Assembly (NCBI GenBank): GCA_943735955.1
Contig: CALSEQ010000018.1
Location: 29,419-93,418 of the forward strand
DNA length: 64,000 nucleotides
Source: Piscicola geometra
Lineage: Eukaryota; Annelida; Clitellata; Hirudinida; Piscicolidae
Reading direction: 5' to 3'
The translations under genes and the position numbers were made by a program. Below, piece after piece: positions 13,257-27,382 of the stretch. The notes under the pieces are model-generated. The model did not search any database. It was given only the letters and a program-made list of their open reading frames with translations, and was not told the origin of the DNA. Each line of letters opens with the position of its first letter. The first letter of the stretch is position 1.

Positions 13257-14612
13257 ATGCGTGAGGCGATCTGCATCCACATTGGCCAGGCTGGCTGCCA
13301 GGTCGGTAACGCGTGCTGGGAACTGTTCTGTCTTGAGCACGGCATCCAGCCGGACGGCGCAATGCCGTCAGACAAGACGATCGGCGTGGAGGACGACGCG
13401 TTCAACACCTTCTTCTCGGAGACTGGCGCTGGCAAGCACGTGCCACGCGCGGTCTTCCTGGACCTGGAGCCGACGGTGGTGGACGAGATCCGCACCGGGA
13501 CGTACCGCCAACTGTTCCACCCCGAGCAGCTGATCTCCGGCAAGGAGGACGCGGCTAACAACTACGCTCGCGGCCACTACACCATCGGCAAGGAGATCGT
13601 GGACCTGTGCCTCGACCGCATCCGCAAGCTCGCGGACAACTGCACCGGCCTGCAGGGCTTCCTCGTGTACCACGCCGTGGGCGGCGGCACGGGCTCCGGC
13701 CTCGGCGCGCTGCTGCTTGAGCGCCTCTCCGTGGACTACGGCAAGAAGTCCAAACTCGGCTACACAGTCTATCCGTCCCCGCAGGTGTCCACGGCGGTGG
13801 TGGAGCCCTACAACTCTGTGCTCTCCACGCACTCGCTGCTTGAGCACACCGATGTTGCGGCAATGCTGGATAATGAGGCAATTTATGACCTGACTCGACG
13901 CAATCTCGACATTGAGCGCCCGACGTACACGAACCTGAACCGCCTCATCGCTCAGGTGGTCTCGTCGCTGACGGCGTCGCTCCGCTTCGACGGCGCGCTG
14001 AACGTGGACCTGACGGAGTTCCAGACCAACTTGGTGCCGTACCCGCGCATCCACTTCGTGCTCACGAGCTACGCACCGGTGATCTCAGCGGAGAAGGCGT
14101 ACCACGAGCAGCTGTCCGTGTCGGAGATCTCAAACGCGGTCTTCGAGCCGGCGTCAATGATGACCAAGTGCGACCCGCGCCACGGCAAGTACATGGCGTG
14201 CTGCCTCATGTACCGCGGCGACGTGGTGCCGAAGGACGTGAACGCCGCGGTTGCGACAATCAAGACGAAGCGCACGATCCAGTTCGTCGACTGGTCCCCC
14301 ACTGGCTTCAAGTGCGGCATCAACTACCAGCCGCCCACGGTGGTGCCCGGCGGCGACCTGGCCAAGGTGCAGCGCGCCGTGTGCATGATCGCGAACTCGA
14401 CGGCCATCGCCGAGGTGTTTGCGCGCATCGACCACAAGTTTGACCTTATGTACAGCAAGCGTGCCTTCGTCCACTGGTACGTCGGCGAGGGTATGGAGGA
14501 AGGCGAGTTCTCCGAGGCCCGCGAAGACCTTGCCGCGCTCGAGAAGGACTACGAGGAGGTCGGCGCCGAGTCCGGTGACATGGAAGGCGAGGAGGACGTA
14601 GAGGAGTACTAG
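13257..14612 (+). CDS. alpha-tubulin, copy 4
   Basis: An intact 451-residue alpha-tubulin. Its upstream spacer has CTCTGTC in the pyrimidine tract where most copies have CTCTATC, a change shared only with the spacer before copy 5. Confidence 0.98.
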   Translation: MREAICIHIGQAGCQVGNACWELFCLEHGIQPDGAMPSDKTIGVEDDAFNTFFSETGAGKHVPRAVFLDLEPTVVDEIRTGTYRQLFHPEQLISGKEDAANNYARGHYTIGKEIVDLCLDRIRKLADNCTGLQGFLVYHAVGGGTGSGLGALLLERLSVDYGKKSKLGYTVYPSPQVSTAVVEPYNSVLSTHSLLEHTDVAAMLDNEAIYDLTRRNLDIERPTYTNLNRLIAQVVSSLTASLRFDGALNVDLTEFQTNLVPYPRIHFVLTSYAPVISAEKAYHEQLSVSEISNAVFEPASMMTKCDPRHGKYMACCLMYRGDVVPKDVNAAVATIKTKRTIQFVDWSPTGFKCGINYQPPTVVPGGDLAKVQRAVCMIANSTAIAEVFARIDHKFDLMYSKRAFVHWYVGEGMEEGEFSEAREDLAALEKDYEEVGAESGDMEGEEDVEEY

Positions 14613-14865
14613 GCGCCTCATGGGGATAAAGAGCGGCCGGGGCGCGCTCCCTGAGCCGTTTCGGGATTTGGGGATGTTTTTTTTCTGTACTTCTTTATGT
14701 TAAGGTTTTTTTTGTTCGTTACTCTTCAACGCTTCCTCTTTGTGTGCTTGTCTGTGCGTGCGCGCTCTCGCCTTCTTGTCTTCTTTGTTCCTGTGCTCTT
14801 GATGTCTCGAGATGTCATTGTTGTTGTTGTTGTCTTTCTTTCTTTCTTTAATTTTTTGTCTCTTA

Positions 14866-14897
<32 letters not shown>

Positions 14898-15005
14898 CAA
14901 CGCCCCAACGCCAACCCCGCTCGCCAGCAACAAGTGAGTCAAACAGAGAAGGCGCTATTACAAGAATCTTTCTTACCTTAAATAAATCATTCATTATCAT
15001 CGAAA

Positions 15006-16337
15006 ATGCGTGAAATCGTGTGTGTTCAGGCCGGCCAATGCGGCAACCAGATCGGCTCAAAGTTCTGGGAGGTGATCAGCGACGAGCACGGCGTGGACCC
15101 GACCGGCACGTACCAGGGCGACTCGGACCTTCAGTTGGAGCGCATCAACGTGTACTTTGACGAGGCGACAGGCGGCCGCTACGTGCCCCGCGCCGTGCTG
15201 ATCGACCTGGAGCCCGGCACGATGGACTCGGTGCGCGCCGGACCGTACGGCCAGATCTTCCGCCCAGACAACTTCATCTTTGGCCAGTCGGGCGCCGGCA
15301 ACAACTGGGCCAAGGGCCACTACACGGAGGGCGCGGAGCTCATCGACTCCGTTCTCGACGTGTGCCGCAAGGAAGCGGAGAGCTGCGACTGCCTGCAGGG
15401 CTTCCAGATTGCCCACTCGCTCGGCGGTGGCACGGGCTCCGGCATGGGCACCCTGCTCATCTCGAAGCTGCGCGAGGAGTACCCCGACCGCATCATGATG
15501 ACCTTCTCCATCATTCCGTCGCCCAAGGTGTCCGACACGGTCGTCGAGCCGTACAACACGACGCTCTCCGTGCACCAGCTGGTCGAAAACTCTGACGAAT
15601 CGATGTGCATCGATAATGAGGCTTTGTACGATATTTGTTTTCGTACTCTGAAGTTGACAACGCCCACGTTCGGCGATTTGAATCACTTGGTGTCCGCTGT
15701 GATGTCTGGCGTCACGTGCTGCCTCCGCTTCCCTGGCCAGCTGAACTCGGATCTCCGCAAGCTGGCGGTGAACCTGGTGCCGTTCCCGCGCCTGCACTTC
15801 TTCATGATGGGCTTCGCCCCGCTGACGAGCCGCGGCTCGCAGCAGTACCGTGGCCTGTCGGTGCCGGAGCTGACGCAGCAGATGTTCGACGCGAAGAACA
15901 TGATGCAGGCCGCAGACCCGCGCCACGGTCGCTACCTGACGGCGTCCGCGCTCTTCCGCGGCCGCATGTCGACCAAGGAGATTGACGAGCAGATGCTCAA
16001 CGTGCAGAACAAGAACTCGTCCTACTTCATTGAGTGGATCCCGAACAACATCAAGTCCTCCATCTGCGACATCCCGCCCAAGGGCCTCAAGATGGCTGTG
16101 ACCTTCATTGGCAACAACACCTGCATCCAGGAGATGTTCCGTCGCGTGGGCGAGCAGTTCACTGCCATGTTCCGCCGCAAGGCCTTCTTGCACTGGTACA
16201 CGGGTGAGGGCATGGACGAGATGGAGTTCACCGAGGCAGAGTCGAACATGAACGATCTTGTGTCCGAGTACCAGCAGTACCAGGATGCGACGGTCGAGGA
16301 GGAGGGTGAGTTCGATGAGGAGGGTGAGCAGTACTGA
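15006..16337 (+). CDS. beta-tubulin, copy 4
   Basis: An intact 443-residue beta-tubulin, identical in protein sequence to the others, followed by a spacer of the second haplotype. Confidence 0.98.
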   Translation: MREIVCVQAGQCGNQIGSKFWEVISDEHGVDPTGTYQGDSDLQLERINVYFDEATGGRYVPRAVLIDLEPGTMDSVRAGPYGQIFRPDNFIFGQSGAGNNWAKGHYTEGAELIDSVLDVCRKEAESCDCLQGFQIAHSLGGGTGSGMGTLLISKLREEYPDRIMMTFSIIPSPKVSDTVVEPYNTTLSVHQLVENSDESMCIDNEALYDICFRTLKLTTPTFGDLNHLVSAVMSGVTCCLRFPGQLNSDLRKLAVNLVPFPRLHFFMMGFAPLTSRGSQQYRGLSVPELTQQMFDAKNMMQAADPRHGRYLTASALFRGRMSTKEIDEQMLNVQNKNSSYFIEWIPNNIKSSICDIPPKGLKMAVTFIGNNTCIQEMFRRVGEQFTAMFRRKAFLHWYTGEGMDEMEFTEAESNMNDLVSEYQQYQDATVEEEGEFDEEGEQY

Positions 16338-17093
16338 GCGGGCGGGGGGGATGTAAGGACGAATCCCAAAGGATGTGGTGACGGAGGATAGGAGGGGACG
16401 CGAAGGTGAAATGGGAATGGATCAGGGTGCGGGGCGAGGGTGGAGGAAAAGGAGTGAGGTGCACGGCGCTTTCTATTCGCGCCCGGGCACGTTATGTCTG
16501 CTCGCCTGTCTGCTCTCCTTCCCTTTCTTCTGTTCTATTCTGTCACTTCTCCTTTTGTTCGCCTTCTACTTTATTTTTATTTATGTACCCTTGTTTCTTT
16601 TTTTTTCCGCTATAACTGGCTCGCCTCTTTTCTGCGACTTCTGTCTTTTTCCAGGGACACTGCGGTGGCGGGAGGTGGAAGGAATGTCGGGAAGTGAGTG
16701 GAGAGGGATCGAGGAAGCACGCACACACACACGCCGCACTTCTCACACATGAGATGTACAGATCCAGTGGAGCGTAGCGGAAAGGGGGCTTGGTGAAGGG
16801 AGTATAATGTGGGAAAACACGAGCGCGTCGGATCACCGAGCGCGACTGTGGTGCCCGCTGTGTCTTGCCGACAATGCGCGGGTTATTTTGTTGTTGTTTC
16901 TTGAGGATCTGTCTCATTAGGTCCAAGTGCGTGTATGTTTTTCTTTCTTTTTCTTTTCTCTGTCTTTTTTTTTGTTTTGGTTGTGTTTTTTGCTTATTCG
17001 TCCATGCTGTTCGTCTGGACAGAATTCTAGCTAGGCTTTCGAGCTCTCCATTTTCTTCAAACCAACACACAAAAAAAAACCAAATCCAAAACC

Positions 17094-18449
17094 ATGCGTG
17101 AGGCGATCTGCATCCACATTGGCCAGGCTGGCTGCCAGGTCGGTAACGCGTGCTGGGAACTGTTCTGTCTTGAGCACGGCATCCAGCCGGACGGCGCAAT
17201 GCCGTCAGACAAGACGATCGGCGTGGAGGACGACGCGTTCAACACCTTCTTCTCGGAGACTGGCGCTGGCAAGCACGTGCCACGCGCGGTCTTCCTGGAC
17301 CTGGAGCCGACGGTGGTGGACGAGATCCGCACCGGGACGTACCGCCAACTGTTCCACCCCGAGCAGCTGATCTCCGGCAAGGAGGACGCGGCTAACAACT
17401 ACGCTCGCGGCCACTACACCATCGGCAAGGAGATCGTGGACCTGTGCCTCGACCGCATCCGCAAGCTCGCGGACAACTGCACCGGCCTGCAGGGCTTCCT
17501 CGTGTACCACGCCGTGGGCGGCGGCACGGGCTCCGGCCTCGGCGCGCTGCTGCTTGAGCGCCTCTCCGTGGACTACGGCAAGAAGTCCAAACTCGGCTAC
17601 ACAGTCTATCCGTCCCCGCAGGTGTCCACGGCGGTGGTGGAGCCCTACAACTCTGTGCTCTCCACGCACTCGCTGCTTGAGCACACCGATGTTGCGGCAA
17701 TGCTGGATAATGAGGCAATTTATGACCTGACTCGACGCAATCTCGACATTGAGCGCCCGACGTACACGAACCTGAACCGCCTCATCGCTCAGGTGGTCTC
17801 GTCGCTGACGGCGTCGCTCCGCTTCGACGGCGCGCTGAACGTGGACCTGACGGAGTTCCAGACCAACTTGGTGCCGTACCCGCGCATCCACTTCGTGCTC
17901 ACGAGCTACGCACCGGTGATCTCAGCGGAGAAGGCGTACCACGAGCAGCTGTCCGTGTCGGAGATCTCAAACGCGGTCTTCGAGCCGGCGTCAATGATGA
18001 CCAAGTGCGACCCGCGCCACGGCAAGTACATGGCGTGCTGCCTCATGTACCGCGGCGACGTGGTGCCGAAGGACGTGAACGCCGCGGTTGCGACAATCAA
18101 GACGAAGCGCACGATCCAGTTCGTCGACTGGTCCCCCACTGGCTTCAAGTGCGGCATCAACTACCAGCCGCCCACGGTGGTGCCCGGCGGCGACCTGGCC
18201 AAGGTGCAGCGCGCCGTGTGCATGATCGCGAACTCGACGGCCATCGCCGAGGTGTTTGCGCGCATCGACCACAAGTTTGACCTTATGTACAGCAAGCGTG
18301 CCTTCGTCCACTGGTACGTCGGCGAGGGTATGGAGGAAGGCGAGTTCTCCGAGGCCCGCGAAGACCTTGCCGCGCTCGAGAAGGACTACGAGGAGGTCGG
18401 CGCCGAGTCCGGTGACATGGAAGGCGAGGAGGACGTAGAGGAGTACTAG
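17094..18449 (+). CDS. alpha-tubulin, copy 5
   Basis: An intact 451-residue alpha-tubulin. The downstream spacer has the shortened TA repeat (391 bp total). Confidence 0.98.
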   Translation: MREAICIHIGQAGCQVGNACWELFCLEHGIQPDGAMPSDKTIGVEDDAFNTFFSETGAGKHVPRAVFLDLEPTVVDEIRTGTYRQLFHPEQLISGKEDAANNYARGHYTIGKEIVDLCLDRIRKLADNCTGLQGFLVYHAVGGGTGSGLGALLLERLSVDYGKKSKLGYTVYPSPQVSTAVVEPYNSVLSTHSLLEHTDVAAMLDNEAIYDLTRRNLDIERPTYTNLNRLIAQVVSSLTASLRFDGALNVDLTEFQTNLVPYPRIHFVLTSYAPVISAEKAYHEQLSVSEISNAVFEPASMMTKCDPRHGKYMACCLMYRGDVVPKDVNAAVATIKTKRTIQFVDWSPTGFKCGINYQPPTVVPGGDLAKVQRAVCMIANSTAIAEVFARIDHKFDLMYSKRAFVHWYVGEGMEEGEFSEAREDLAALEKDYEEVGAESGDMEGEEDVEEY

Positions 18450-18840
18450 GCGCCTCATGGGGATAAAGAGCGGCCGGGGCGCGCTCCCTGAGCCGTTTCG
18501 GGATTTGGGGATGTTTTTTTTCTGTACTTCTTTATGTTAAGGTTTTTTTTGTTCGTTACTCTTCAACGCTTCCTCTTTGTGTGCTTGTCTGTGCGTGCGC
18601 GCTCTCGCCTTCTTGTCTTCTTTGTTCCTGTGCTCTTGATGTCTCGAGATGTCATTGTTGTTGTTGTTGTCTTTCTTTCTTTCTTTAATTTTTTGTCTCT
18701 TAAATATATATATATATACATATATATATATACAACGCCCCAACGCCAACCCCGCTCGCCAGCAACAAGTGAGTCAAACAGAGAAGGCGCTATTACAAGA
18801 ATCTTTCTTACCTTAAATAAATCATTCATTATCATCGAAA

Positions 18841-20172
18841 ATGCGTGAAATCGTGTGTGTTCAGGCCGGCCAATGCGGCAACCAGATCGGCTCAAAGTTC
18901 TGGGAGGTGATCAGCGACGAGCACGGCGTGGACCCGACCGGCACGTACCAGGGCGACTCGGACCTTCAGTTGGAGCGCATCAACGTGTACTTTGACGAGG
19001 CGACAGGCGGCCGCTACGTGCCCCGCGCCGTGCTGATCGACCTGGAGCCCGGCACGATGGACTCGGTGCGCGCCGGACCGTACGGCCAGATCTTCCGCCC
19101 AGACAACTTCATCTTTGGCCAGTCGGGCGCCGGCAACAACTGGGCCAAGGGCCACTACACGGAGGGCGCGGAGCTCATCGACTCCGTTCTCGACGTGTGC
19201 CGCAAGGAAGCGGAGAGCTGCGACTGCCTGCAGGGCTTCCAGATTGCCCACTCGCTCGGCGGTGGCACGGGCTCCGGCATGGGCACCCTGCTCATCTCGA
19301 AGCTGCGCGAGGAGTACCCCGACCGCATCATGATGACCTTCTCCATCATTCCGTCGCCCAAGGTGTCCGACACGGTCGTCGAGCCGTACAACACGACGCT
19401 CTCCGTGCACCAGCTGGTCGAAAACTCTGACGAATCGATGTGCATCGATAATGAGGCTTTGTACGATATTTGTTTTCGTACTCTGAAGTTGACAACGCCC
19501 ACGTTCGGCGATTTGAATCACTTGGTGTCCGCTGTGATGTCTGGCGTCACGTGCTGCCTCCGCTTCCCTGGCCAGCTGAACTCGGATCTCCGCAAGCTGG
19601 CGGTGAACCTGGTGCCGTTCCCGCGCCTGCACTTCTTCATGATGGGCTTCGCCCCGCTGACGAGCCGCGGCTCGCAGCAGTACCGTGGCCTGTCGGTGCC
19701 GGAGCTGACGCAGCAGATGTTCGACGCGAAGAACATGATGCAGGCCGCAGACCCGCGCCACGGTCGCTACCTGACGGCGTCCGCGCTCTTCCGCGGCCGC
19801 ATGTCGACCAAGGAGATTGACGAGCAGATGCTCAACGTGCAGAACAAGAACTCGTCCTACTTCATTGAGTGGATCCCGAACAACATCAAGTCCTCCATCT
19901 GCGACATCCCGCCCAAGGGCCTCAAGATGGCTGTGACCTTCATTGGCAACAACACCTGCATCCAGGAGATGTTCCGTCGCGTGGGCGAGCAGTTCACTGC
20001 CATGTTCCGCCGCAAGGCCTTCTTGCACTGGTACACGGGTGAGGGCATGGACGAGATGGAGTTCACCGAGGCAGAGTCGAACATGAACGATCTTGTGTCC
20101 GAGTACCAGCAGTACCAGGATGCGACGGTCGAGGAGGAGGGTGAGTTCGATGAGGAGGGTGAGCAGTACTGA
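18841..20172 (+). CDS. beta-tubulin, copy 5
   Basis: An intact 443-residue beta-tubulin, starting 391 bp after alpha copy 5. Confidence 0.98.
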   Translation: MREIVCVQAGQCGNQIGSKFWEVISDEHGVDPTGTYQGDSDLQLERINVYFDEATGGRYVPRAVLIDLEPGTMDSVRAGPYGQIFRPDNFIFGQSGAGNNWAKGHYTEGAELIDSVLDVCRKEAESCDCLQGFQIAHSLGGGTGSGMGTLLISKLREEYPDRIMMTFSIIPSPKVSDTVVEPYNTTLSVHQLVENSDESMCIDNEALYDICFRTLKLTTPTFGDLNHLVSAVMSGVTCCLRFPGQLNSDLRKLAVNLVPFPRLHFFMMGFAPLTSRGSQQYRGLSVPELTQQMFDAKNMMQAADPRHGRYLTASALFRGRMSTKEIDEQMLNVQNKNSSYFIEWIPNNIKSSICDIPPKGLKMAVTFIGNNTCIQEMFRRVGEQFTAMFRRKAFLHWYTGEGMDEMEFTEAESNMNDLVSEYQQYQDATVEEEGEFDEEGEQY

Positions 20173-20927
20173 GCGGGCGGGGGGGATGTAAGGACGAATC
20201 CCAAAGGATGTGGTGACGGAGGATAGGAGGGGACGCGAAGGTGAAATGGGAATGGATCAGGGTGCGGGGCGAGGGTGGAGGAAAAGGAGTGAGGTGCACG
20301 GCGCTTTCTATTCGCGCCCGGGCACGTTATGTCTGCTCGCCTGTCTGCTCTCCTTCCCTTTCTTCTGTTCTATTCTGTCACTTCTCCTTTTGTTCGCCTT
20401 CTACTTTATTTTTATTTATGTACCCTTGTTTCTTTTTTTTTCCGCTATAACTGGCTCGCCTCTTTTCTGCGACTTCTGTCTTTTTCCAGGGACACTGCGG
20501 TGGCGGGAGGTGGAAGGAATGTCGGGAAGTGAGTGGAGAGGGATCGAGGAAGCACGCACACACACACGCCGCACTTCTCACACATGAGATGTACAGATCC
20601 AGTGGAGCGTAGCGGAAAGGGGGCTTGGTGAAGGGAGTATAATGTGGGAAAACACGAGCGCGTCGGATCACCGAGCGCGACTGTGGTGCCCGCTGTGTCT
20701 TGCCGACAATGCGCGGGTTATTTTGTTGTTGTTTCTTGAGGATCTGTCTCATTAGGTCCAAGTGCGTGTATGTTTTTCTTTCTTTTTCTTTTCTCTATCT
20801 TTTTTTTTGTTTTGGTTGTGTTTTTTGCTTATTCGTCCATGCTGTTCGTCTGGACAGAATTCTAGCTAGGCTTTCGAGCTCTCCATTTTCTTCAAACCAA
20901 CACACAAAAAAAACCAAATCCAAAACC

Positions 20928-22283
20928 ATGCGTGAGGCGATCTGCATCCACATTGGCCAGGCTGGCTGCCAGGTCGGTAACGCGTGCTGGGAACTGTTCT
21001 GTCTTGAGCACGGCATCCAGCCGGACGGCGCAATGCCGTCAGACAAGACGATCGGCGTGGAGGACGACGCGTTCAACACCTTCTTCTCGGAGACTGGCGC
21101 TGGCAAGCACGTGCCACGCGCGGTCTTCCTGGACCTGGAGCCGACGGTGGTGGACGAGATCCGCACCGGGACGTACCGCCAACTGTTCCACCCCGAGCAG
21201 CTGATCTCCGGCAAGGAGGACGCGGCTAACAACTACGCTCGCGGCCACTACACCATCGGCAAGGAGATCGTGGACCTGTGCCTCGACCGCATCCGCAAGC
21301 TCGCGGACAACTGCACCGGCCTGCAGGGCTTCCTCGTGTACCACGCCGTGGGCGGCGGCACGGGCTCCGGCCTCGGCGCGCTGCTGCTTGAGCGCCTCTC
21401 CGTGGACTACGGCAAGAAGTCCAAACTCGGCTACACAGTCTATCCGTCCCCGCAGGTGTCCACGGCGGTGGTGGAGCCCTACAACTCTGTGCTCTCCACG
21501 CACTCGCTGCTTGAGCACACCGATGTTGCGGCAATGCTGGATAATGAGGCAATTTATGACCTGACTCGACGCAATCTCGACATTGAGCGCCCGACGTACA
21601 CGAACCTGAACCGCCTCATCGCTCAGGTGGTCTCGTCGCTGACGGCGTCGCTCCGCTTCGACGGCGCGCTGAACGTGGACCTGACGGAGTTCCAGACCAA
21701 CTTGGTGCCGTACCCGCGCATCCACTTCGTGCTCACGAGCTACGCACCGGTGATCTCAGCGGAGAAGGCGTACCACGAGCAGCTGTCCGTGTCGGAGATC
21801 TCAAACGCGGTCTTCGAGCCGGCGTCAATGATGACCAAGTGCGACCCGCGCCACGGCAAGTACATGGCGTGCTGCCTCATGTACCGCGGCGACGTGGTGC
21901 CGAAGGACGTGAACGCCGCGGTTGCGACAATCAAGACGAAGCGCACGATCCAGTTCGTCGACTGGTCCCCCACTGGCTTCAAGTGCGGCATCAACTACCA
22001 GCCGCCCACGGTGGTGCCCGGCGGCGACCTGGCCAAGGTGCAGCGCGCCGTGTGCATGATCGCGAACTCGACGGCCATCGCCGAGGTGTTTGCGCGCATC
22101 GACCACAAGTTTGACCTTATGTACAGCAAGCGTGCCTTCGTCCACTGGTACGTCGGCGAGGGTATGGAGGAAGGCGAGTTCTCCGAGGCCCGCGAAGACC
22201 TTGCCGCGCTCGAGAAGGACTACGAGGAGGTCGGCGCCGAGTCCGGTGACATGGAAGGCGAGGAGGACGTAGAGGAGTACTAG
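20928..22283 (+). CDS. alpha-tubulin, copy 6
   Basis: An intact 451-residue alpha-tubulin. One fewer A in the leader leaves the frame open upstream of the ATG as far as 20700. That upstream part precedes the presumed trans-splice acceptor and is not expected in the mRNA, so the start at 20928 is kept. Confidence 0.97.
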   Translation: MREAICIHIGQAGCQVGNACWELFCLEHGIQPDGAMPSDKTIGVEDDAFNTFFSETGAGKHVPRAVFLDLEPTVVDEIRTGTYRQLFHPEQLISGKEDAANNYARGHYTIGKEIVDLCLDRIRKLADNCTGLQGFLVYHAVGGGTGSGLGALLLERLSVDYGKKSKLGYTVYPSPQVSTAVVEPYNSVLSTHSLLEHTDVAAMLDNEAIYDLTRRNLDIERPTYTNLNRLIAQVVSSLTASLRFDGALNVDLTEFQTNLVPYPRIHFVLTSYAPVISAEKAYHEQLSVSEISNAVFEPASMMTKCDPRHGKYMACCLMYRGDVVPKDVNAAVATIKTKRTIQFVDWSPTGFKCGINYQPPTVVPGGDLAKVQRAVCMIANSTAIAEVFARIDHKFDLMYSKRAFVHWYVGEGMEEGEFSEAREDLAALEKDYEEVGAESGDMEGEEDVEEY

Positions 22284-22536
22284 GCGCCTCATGGGGATAA
22301 AGAGCGGCCGGGGCGCGCTCCCTGAGCCGTTTCGGGATTTGGGGATGTTTTTTTTCTGTACTTCTTTATGTTAAGGTTTTTTTTGTTCGTTACTCTTCAA
22401 CGCTTCCTCTTTGTGTGCTTGTCTGTGCGTGCGCGCTCTCGCCTTCTTGTCTTCTTTGTTCCTGTGCTCTTGATGTCTCGAGATGTCATTGTTGTTGTTG
22501 TTGTCTTTCTTTCTTTCTTTAATTTTTTGTCTCTTA

Positions 22537-22568
<32 letters not shown>

Positions 22569-22676
22569 CAACGCCCCAACGCCAACCCCGCTCGCCAGCA
22601 ACAAGTGAGTCAAACAGAGAAGGCGCTATTACAAGAATCTTTCTTACCTTAAATAAATCATTCATTATCATCGAAA

Positions 22677-24008
22677 ATGCGTGAAATCGTGTGTGTTCAG
22701 GCCGGCCAATGCGGCAACCAGATCGGCTCAAAGTTCTGGGAGGTGATCAGCGACGAGCACGGCGTGGACCCGACCGGCACGTACCAGGGCGACTCGGACC
22801 TTCAGTTGGAGCGCATCAACGTGTACTTTGACGAGGCGACAGGCGGCCGCTACGTGCCCCGCGCCGTGCTGATCGACCTGGAGCCCGGCACGATGGACTC
22901 GGTGCGCGCCGGACCGTACGGCCAGATCTTCCGCCCAGACAACTTCATCTTTGGCCAGTCGGGCGCCGGCAACAACTGGGCCAAGGGCCACTACACGGAG
23001 GGCGCGGAGCTCATCGACTCCGTTCTCGACGTGTGCCGCAAGGAAGCGGAGAGCTGCGACTGCCTGCAGGGCTTCCAGATTGCCCACTCGCTCGGCGGTG
23101 GCACGGGCTCCGGCATGGGCACCCTGCTCATCTCGAAGCTGCGCGAGGAGTACCCCGACCGCATCATGATGACCTTCTCCATCATTCCGTCGCCCAAGGT
23201 GTCCGACACGGTCGTCGAGCCGTACAACACGACGCTCTCCGTGCACCAGCTGGTCGAAAACTCTGACGAATCGATGTGCATCGATAATGAGGCTTTGTAC
23301 GATATTTGTTTTCGTACTCTGAAGTTGACAACGCCCACGTTCGGCGATTTGAATCACTTGGTGTCCGCTGTGATGTCTGGCGTCACGTGCTGCCTCCGCT
23401 TCCCTGGCCAGCTGAACTCGGATCTCCGCAAGCTGGCGGTGAACCTGGTGCCGTTCCCGCGCCTGCACTTCTTCATGATGGGCTTCGCCCCGCTGACGAG
23501 CCGCGGCTCGCAGCAGTACCGTGGCCTGTCGGTGCCGGAGCTGACGCAGCAGATGTTCGACGCGAAGAACATGATGCAGGCCGCAGACCCGCGCCACGGT
23601 CGCTACCTGACGGCGTCCGCGCTCTTCCGCGGCCGCATGTCGACCAAGGAGATTGACGAGCAGATGCTCAACGTGCAGAACAAGAACTCGTCCTACTTCA
23701 TTGAGTGGATCCCGAACAACATCAAGTCCTCCATCTGCGACATCCCGCCCAAGGGCCTCAAGATGGCTGTGACCTTCATTGGCAACAACACCTGCATCCA
23801 GGAGATGTTCCGTCGCGTGGGCGAGCAGTTCACTGCCATGTTCCGCCGCAAGGCCTTCTTGCACTGGTACACGGGTGAGGGCATGGACGAGATGGAGTTC
23901 ACCGAGGCAGAGTCGAACATGAACGATCTTGTGTCCGAGTACCAGCAGTACCAGGATGCGACGGTCGAGGAGGAGGGTGAGTTCGATGAGGAGGGTGAGC
24001 AGTACTGA
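22677..24008 (+). CDS. beta-tubulin, copy 6, last intact beta gene
   Basis: A 443-residue beta-tubulin without lesions. It is the last undamaged beta gene before the interrupted terminal copy. Confidence 0.98.
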   Translation: MREIVCVQAGQCGNQIGSKFWEVISDEHGVDPTGTYQGDSDLQLERINVYFDEATGGRYVPRAVLIDLEPGTMDSVRAGPYGQIFRPDNFIFGQSGAGNNWAKGHYTEGAELIDSVLDVCRKEAESCDCLQGFQIAHSLGGGTGSGMGTLLISKLREEYPDRIMMTFSIIPSPKVSDTVVEPYNTTLSVHQLVENSDESMCIDNEALYDICFRTLKLTTPTFGDLNHLVSAVMSGVTCCLRFPGQLNSDLRKLAVNLVPFPRLHFFMMGFAPLTSRGSQQYRGLSVPELTQQMFDAKNMMQAADPRHGRYLTASALFRGRMSTKEIDEQMLNVQNKNSSYFIEWIPNNIKSSICDIPPKGLKMAVTFIGNNTCIQEMFRRVGEQFTAMFRRKAFLHWYTGEGMDEMEFTEAESNMNDLVSEYQQYQDATVEEEGEFDEEGEQY

Positions 24009-24764
24009 GCGGGCGGGGGGGATGTAAGGACGAATCCCAAAGGATGTGGTGACGGAGGATAGGAGGGGACGCGAAGGTGAAATGGGAATGGATCAGGGTG
24101 CGGGGCGAGGGTGGAGGAAAAGGAGTGAGGTGCACGGCGCTTTCTATTCGCGCCCGGGCACGTTATGTCTGCTCGCCTGTCTGCTCTCCTTCCCTTTCTT
24201 CTGTTCTATTCTGTCACTTCTCCTTTTGTTCGCCTTCTACTTTATTTTTATTTATGTACCCTTGTTTCTTTTTTTTTCCGCTATAACTGGCTCGCCTCTT
24301 TTCTGCGACTTCTGTCTTTTTCCAGGGACACTGCGGTGGCGGGAGGTGGAAGGAATGTCGGGAAGTGAGTGGAGAGGGATCGAGGAAGCACGCACACACA
24401 CACGCCGCACTTCTCACACATGAGATGTACAGATCCAGTGGAGCGTAGCGGAAAGGGGGCTTGGTGAAGGGAGTATAATGTGGGAAAACACGAGCGCGTC
24501 GGATCACCGAGCGCGACTGTGGTGCCCGCTGTGTCTTGCCGACAATGCGCGGGTTATTTTGTTGTTGTTTCTTGAGGATCTGTCTCATTAGGTCCAAGTG
24601 CGTGTATGTTTTTCTTTCTTTTTCTTTTCTCTATCTTTTTTTTTGTTTTGGTTGTGTTTTTTGCTTATTCGTCCATGCTGTTCGTCTGGACAGAATTCTA
24701 GCTAGGCTTTCGAGCTCTCCATTTTCTTCAAACCAACACACAAAAAAAAACCAAATCCAAAACC

Positions 24765-26120
24765 ATGCGTGAGGCGATCTGCATCCACATTGGCCAGGCT
24801 GGCTGCCAGGTCGGTAACGCGTGCTGGGAACTGTTCTGTCTTGAGCACGGCATCCAGCCGGACGGCGCAATGCCGTCAGACAAGACGATCGGCGTGGAGG
24901 ACGACGCGTTCAACACCTTCTTCTCGGAGACTGGCGCTGGCAAGCACGTGCCACGCGCGGTCTTCCTGGACCTGGAGCCGACGGTGGTGGACGAGATCCG
25001 CACCGGGACGTACCGCCAACTGTTCCACCCCGAGCAGCTGATCTCCGGCAAGGAGGACGCGGCTAACAACTACGCTCGCGGCCACTACACCATCGGCAAG
25101 GAGATCGTGGACCTGTGCCTCGACCGCATCCGCAAGCTCGCGGACAACTGCACCGGCCTGCAGGGCTTCCTCGTGTACCACGCCGTGGGCGGCGGCACGG
25201 GCTCCGGCCTCGGCGCGCTGCTGCTTGAGCGCCTCTCCGTGGACTACGGCAAGAAGTCCAAACTCGGCTACACAGTCTATCCGTCCCCGCAGGTGTCCAC
25301 GGCGGTGGTGGAGCCCTACAACTCTGTGCTCTCCACGCACTCGCTGCTTGAGCACACCGATGTTGCGGCAATGCTGGATAATGAGGCAATTTATGACCTG
25401 ACTCGACGCAATCTCGACATTGAGCGCCCGACGTACACGAACCTGAACCGCCTCATCGCTCAGGTGGTCTCGTCGCTGACGGCGTCGCTCCGCTTCGACG
25501 GCGCGCTGAACGTGGACCTGACGGAGTTCCAGACCAACTTGGTGCCGTACCCGCGCATCCACTTCGTGCTCACGAGCTACGCACCGGTGATCTCAGCGGA
25601 GAAGGCGTACCACGAGCAGCTGTCCGTGTCGGAGATCTCAAACGCGGTCTTCGAGCCGGCGTCAATGATGACCAAGTGCGACCCGCGCCACGGCAAGTAC
25701 ATGGCGTGCTGCCTCATGTACCGCGGCGACGTGGTGCCGAAGGACGTGAACGCCGCGGTTGCGACAATCAAGACGAAGCGCACGATCCAGTTCGTCGACT
25801 GGTCCCCCACTGGCTTCAAGTGCGGCATCAACTACCAGCCGCCCACGGTGGTGCCCGGCGGCGACCTGGCCAAGGTGCAGCGCGCCGTGTGCATGATCGC
25901 GAACTCGACGGCCATCGCCGAGGTGTTTGCGCGCATCGACCACAAGTTTGACCTTATGTACAGCAAGCGTGCCTTCGTCCACTGGTACGTCGGCGAGGGT
26001 ATGGAGGAAGGCGAGTTCTCCGAGGCCCGCGAAGACCTTGCCGCGCTCGAGAAGGACTACGAGGAGGTCGGCGCCGAGTCCGGTGACATGGAAGGCGAGG
26101 AGGACGTAGAGGAGTACTAG
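24765..26120 (+). CDS. alpha-tubulin, copy 7, last intact alpha gene
   Basis: A 451-residue alpha-tubulin without lesions, followed by the short (391 bp) spacer and the disrupted beta gene. Confidence 0.98.
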   Translation: MREAICIHIGQAGCQVGNACWELFCLEHGIQPDGAMPSDKTIGVEDDAFNTFFSETGAGKHVPRAVFLDLEPTVVDEIRTGTYRQLFHPEQLISGKEDAANNYARGHYTIGKEIVDLCLDRIRKLADNCTGLQGFLVYHAVGGGTGSGLGALLLERLSVDYGKKSKLGYTVYPSPQVSTAVVEPYNSVLSTHSLLEHTDVAAMLDNEAIYDLTRRNLDIERPTYTNLNRLIAQVVSSLTASLRFDGALNVDLTEFQTNLVPYPRIHFVLTSYAPVISAEKAYHEQLSVSEISNAVFEPASMMTKCDPRHGKYMACCLMYRGDVVPKDVNAAVATIKTKRTIQFVDWSPTGFKCGINYQPPTVVPGGDLAKVQRAVCMIANSTAIAEVFARIDHKFDLMYSKRAFVHWYVGEGMEEGEFSEAREDLAALEKDYEEVGAESGDMEGEEDVEEY

Positions 26121-27137
26121 GCGCCTCATGGGGATAAAGAGCGGCCGGGGCGCGCTCCCTGAGCCGTTTCGGGATTTGGGGATGTTTTTTTTCTGTACTT
26201 CTTTATGTTAAGGTTTTTTTTGTTCGTTACTCTTCAACGCTTCCTCTTTGTGTGCTTGTCTGTGCGTGCGCGCTCTCGCCTTCTTGTCTTCTTTGTTCCT
26301 GTGCTCTTGATGTCTCGAGATGTCATTGTTGTTGTTGTTGTCTTTCTTTCTTTCTTTAATTTTTTGTCTCTTAAATATATATATATATACATATATATAT
26401 ATACAACGCCCCAACGCCAACCCCGCTCGCCAGCAACAAGTGAGTCAAACAGAGAAGGCGCTATTACAAGAATCTTTCTTACCTTAAATAAATCATTCAT
26501 TATCATCGAAAATGCGTGAAATCGTGTGTGTTCAGGCCGGCCAATGCGGCAACCAGATCGGCTCAAAGTTCTGGGAGGTGATCAGCGACGAGCACGGCGT
26601 GGACCCGACCGGCACGTACCAGGGCGACTCGGACCTTCAGTTGGAGCGCATCAACGTGTACTTTGACGAGGCGACAGGCGGCCGCTACGTGCCCCGCGCC
26701 GTGCTGATCGACCTGGAGCCCGGCACGATGGACTCGGTGCGCGCCGGACCGTACGGCCAGATCTTCCGCCCAGACAACTTCATCTTTGGCCAGTCGGGCG
26801 CCGGCAACAACTGGGCCAAGGGCCACTACACGGAGGGGCGCGGAGCTCATCGACTCCGTTCTCGACGTGTGCCGCAAGGAAGCGGAGAGCTGCGACTGCC
26901 TGCAGGGCTTCCAGATTGCCCACTCGCTCGGCGGTGGCACGGGCTCCGGCATGGGCACCCTGCTCATCTCGAAGCTGCGCGAGGAGTACCCCGACCGCAT
27001 CATGATGACCTTCTCCATCATTCCGTCGCCCAAGGTGTCCGACACGGTCGTCGAGCCGTACAACACGACGCTCTCCGTGCACCAGCTGGTCGAAAACTCT
27101 GACGAATCGATGTGCATCGATAATGAGGCTTTGTACG

Positions 27138-27149
27138 ATATTTGTTTTC
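27138..27149 (+). repeat. 5' target-site duplication of element 1
   Basis: The 12-bp sequence ATATTTGTTTTC is repeated exactly at 31303-31314 after the poly(A) tail and occurs once in intact beta genes (for example 4119-4130). It is preceded by GATAATGAGGCTTTGTACG. Twelve-bp duplications are typical of ingi and L1Tc insertions. Confidence 0.93.
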
Positions 27150-27208
27150 CTCCCGGACGGACATCCGCCTTGACGTGGCCCGGGGGCTTCCCCTACCAAG
27201 TGGTGTTC
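27150..27208 (+). ncRNA. HDV-like ribozyme fold at 5' end of element 1
   Basis: The first seven bases CTCCCGG pair with CCGGGGG at 27180-27186 (P1). GGACA (27159-27163) can pair with TGTTC at 27204-27208 (P2). CCGC (27165-27168) pairs with GTGG (27175-27178) around a six-base loop (P3). The order P1-P2-P3-P1'-P2' is that of HDV-type ribozymes, known in the family from the 5' end of L1Tc (Pr77). Element 2 has different bases at several paired positions but keeps every pair. P4 and the catalytic C are not resolved by eye. Confidence 0.6.
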
Positions 27209-27382
27209 AATGAGCCTCTCTGGCTCTTCGACCACCCCTTGCTAGATGGAAGTAAAAACAGCCTTCAATACTGCTACTCAAAGGACGAGTCAGGCTACCT
27301 AGGGAATGTCCAGAACGCACAAGAGCCCATCCCCCAGGTGCAAGGTAGTATATTAACCCAAACGGAAATCACAGCGGTGTCT

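Noticed and set aside
20700..20927. Apparent 76-residue N-terminal extension of alpha-tubulin copy 6 (and of the copy at 32763)
   Set aside because: One A fewer in the leader keeps the frame open, but this stretch precedes the presumed spliced-leader acceptor and is T-rich non-coding sequence in all other copies.
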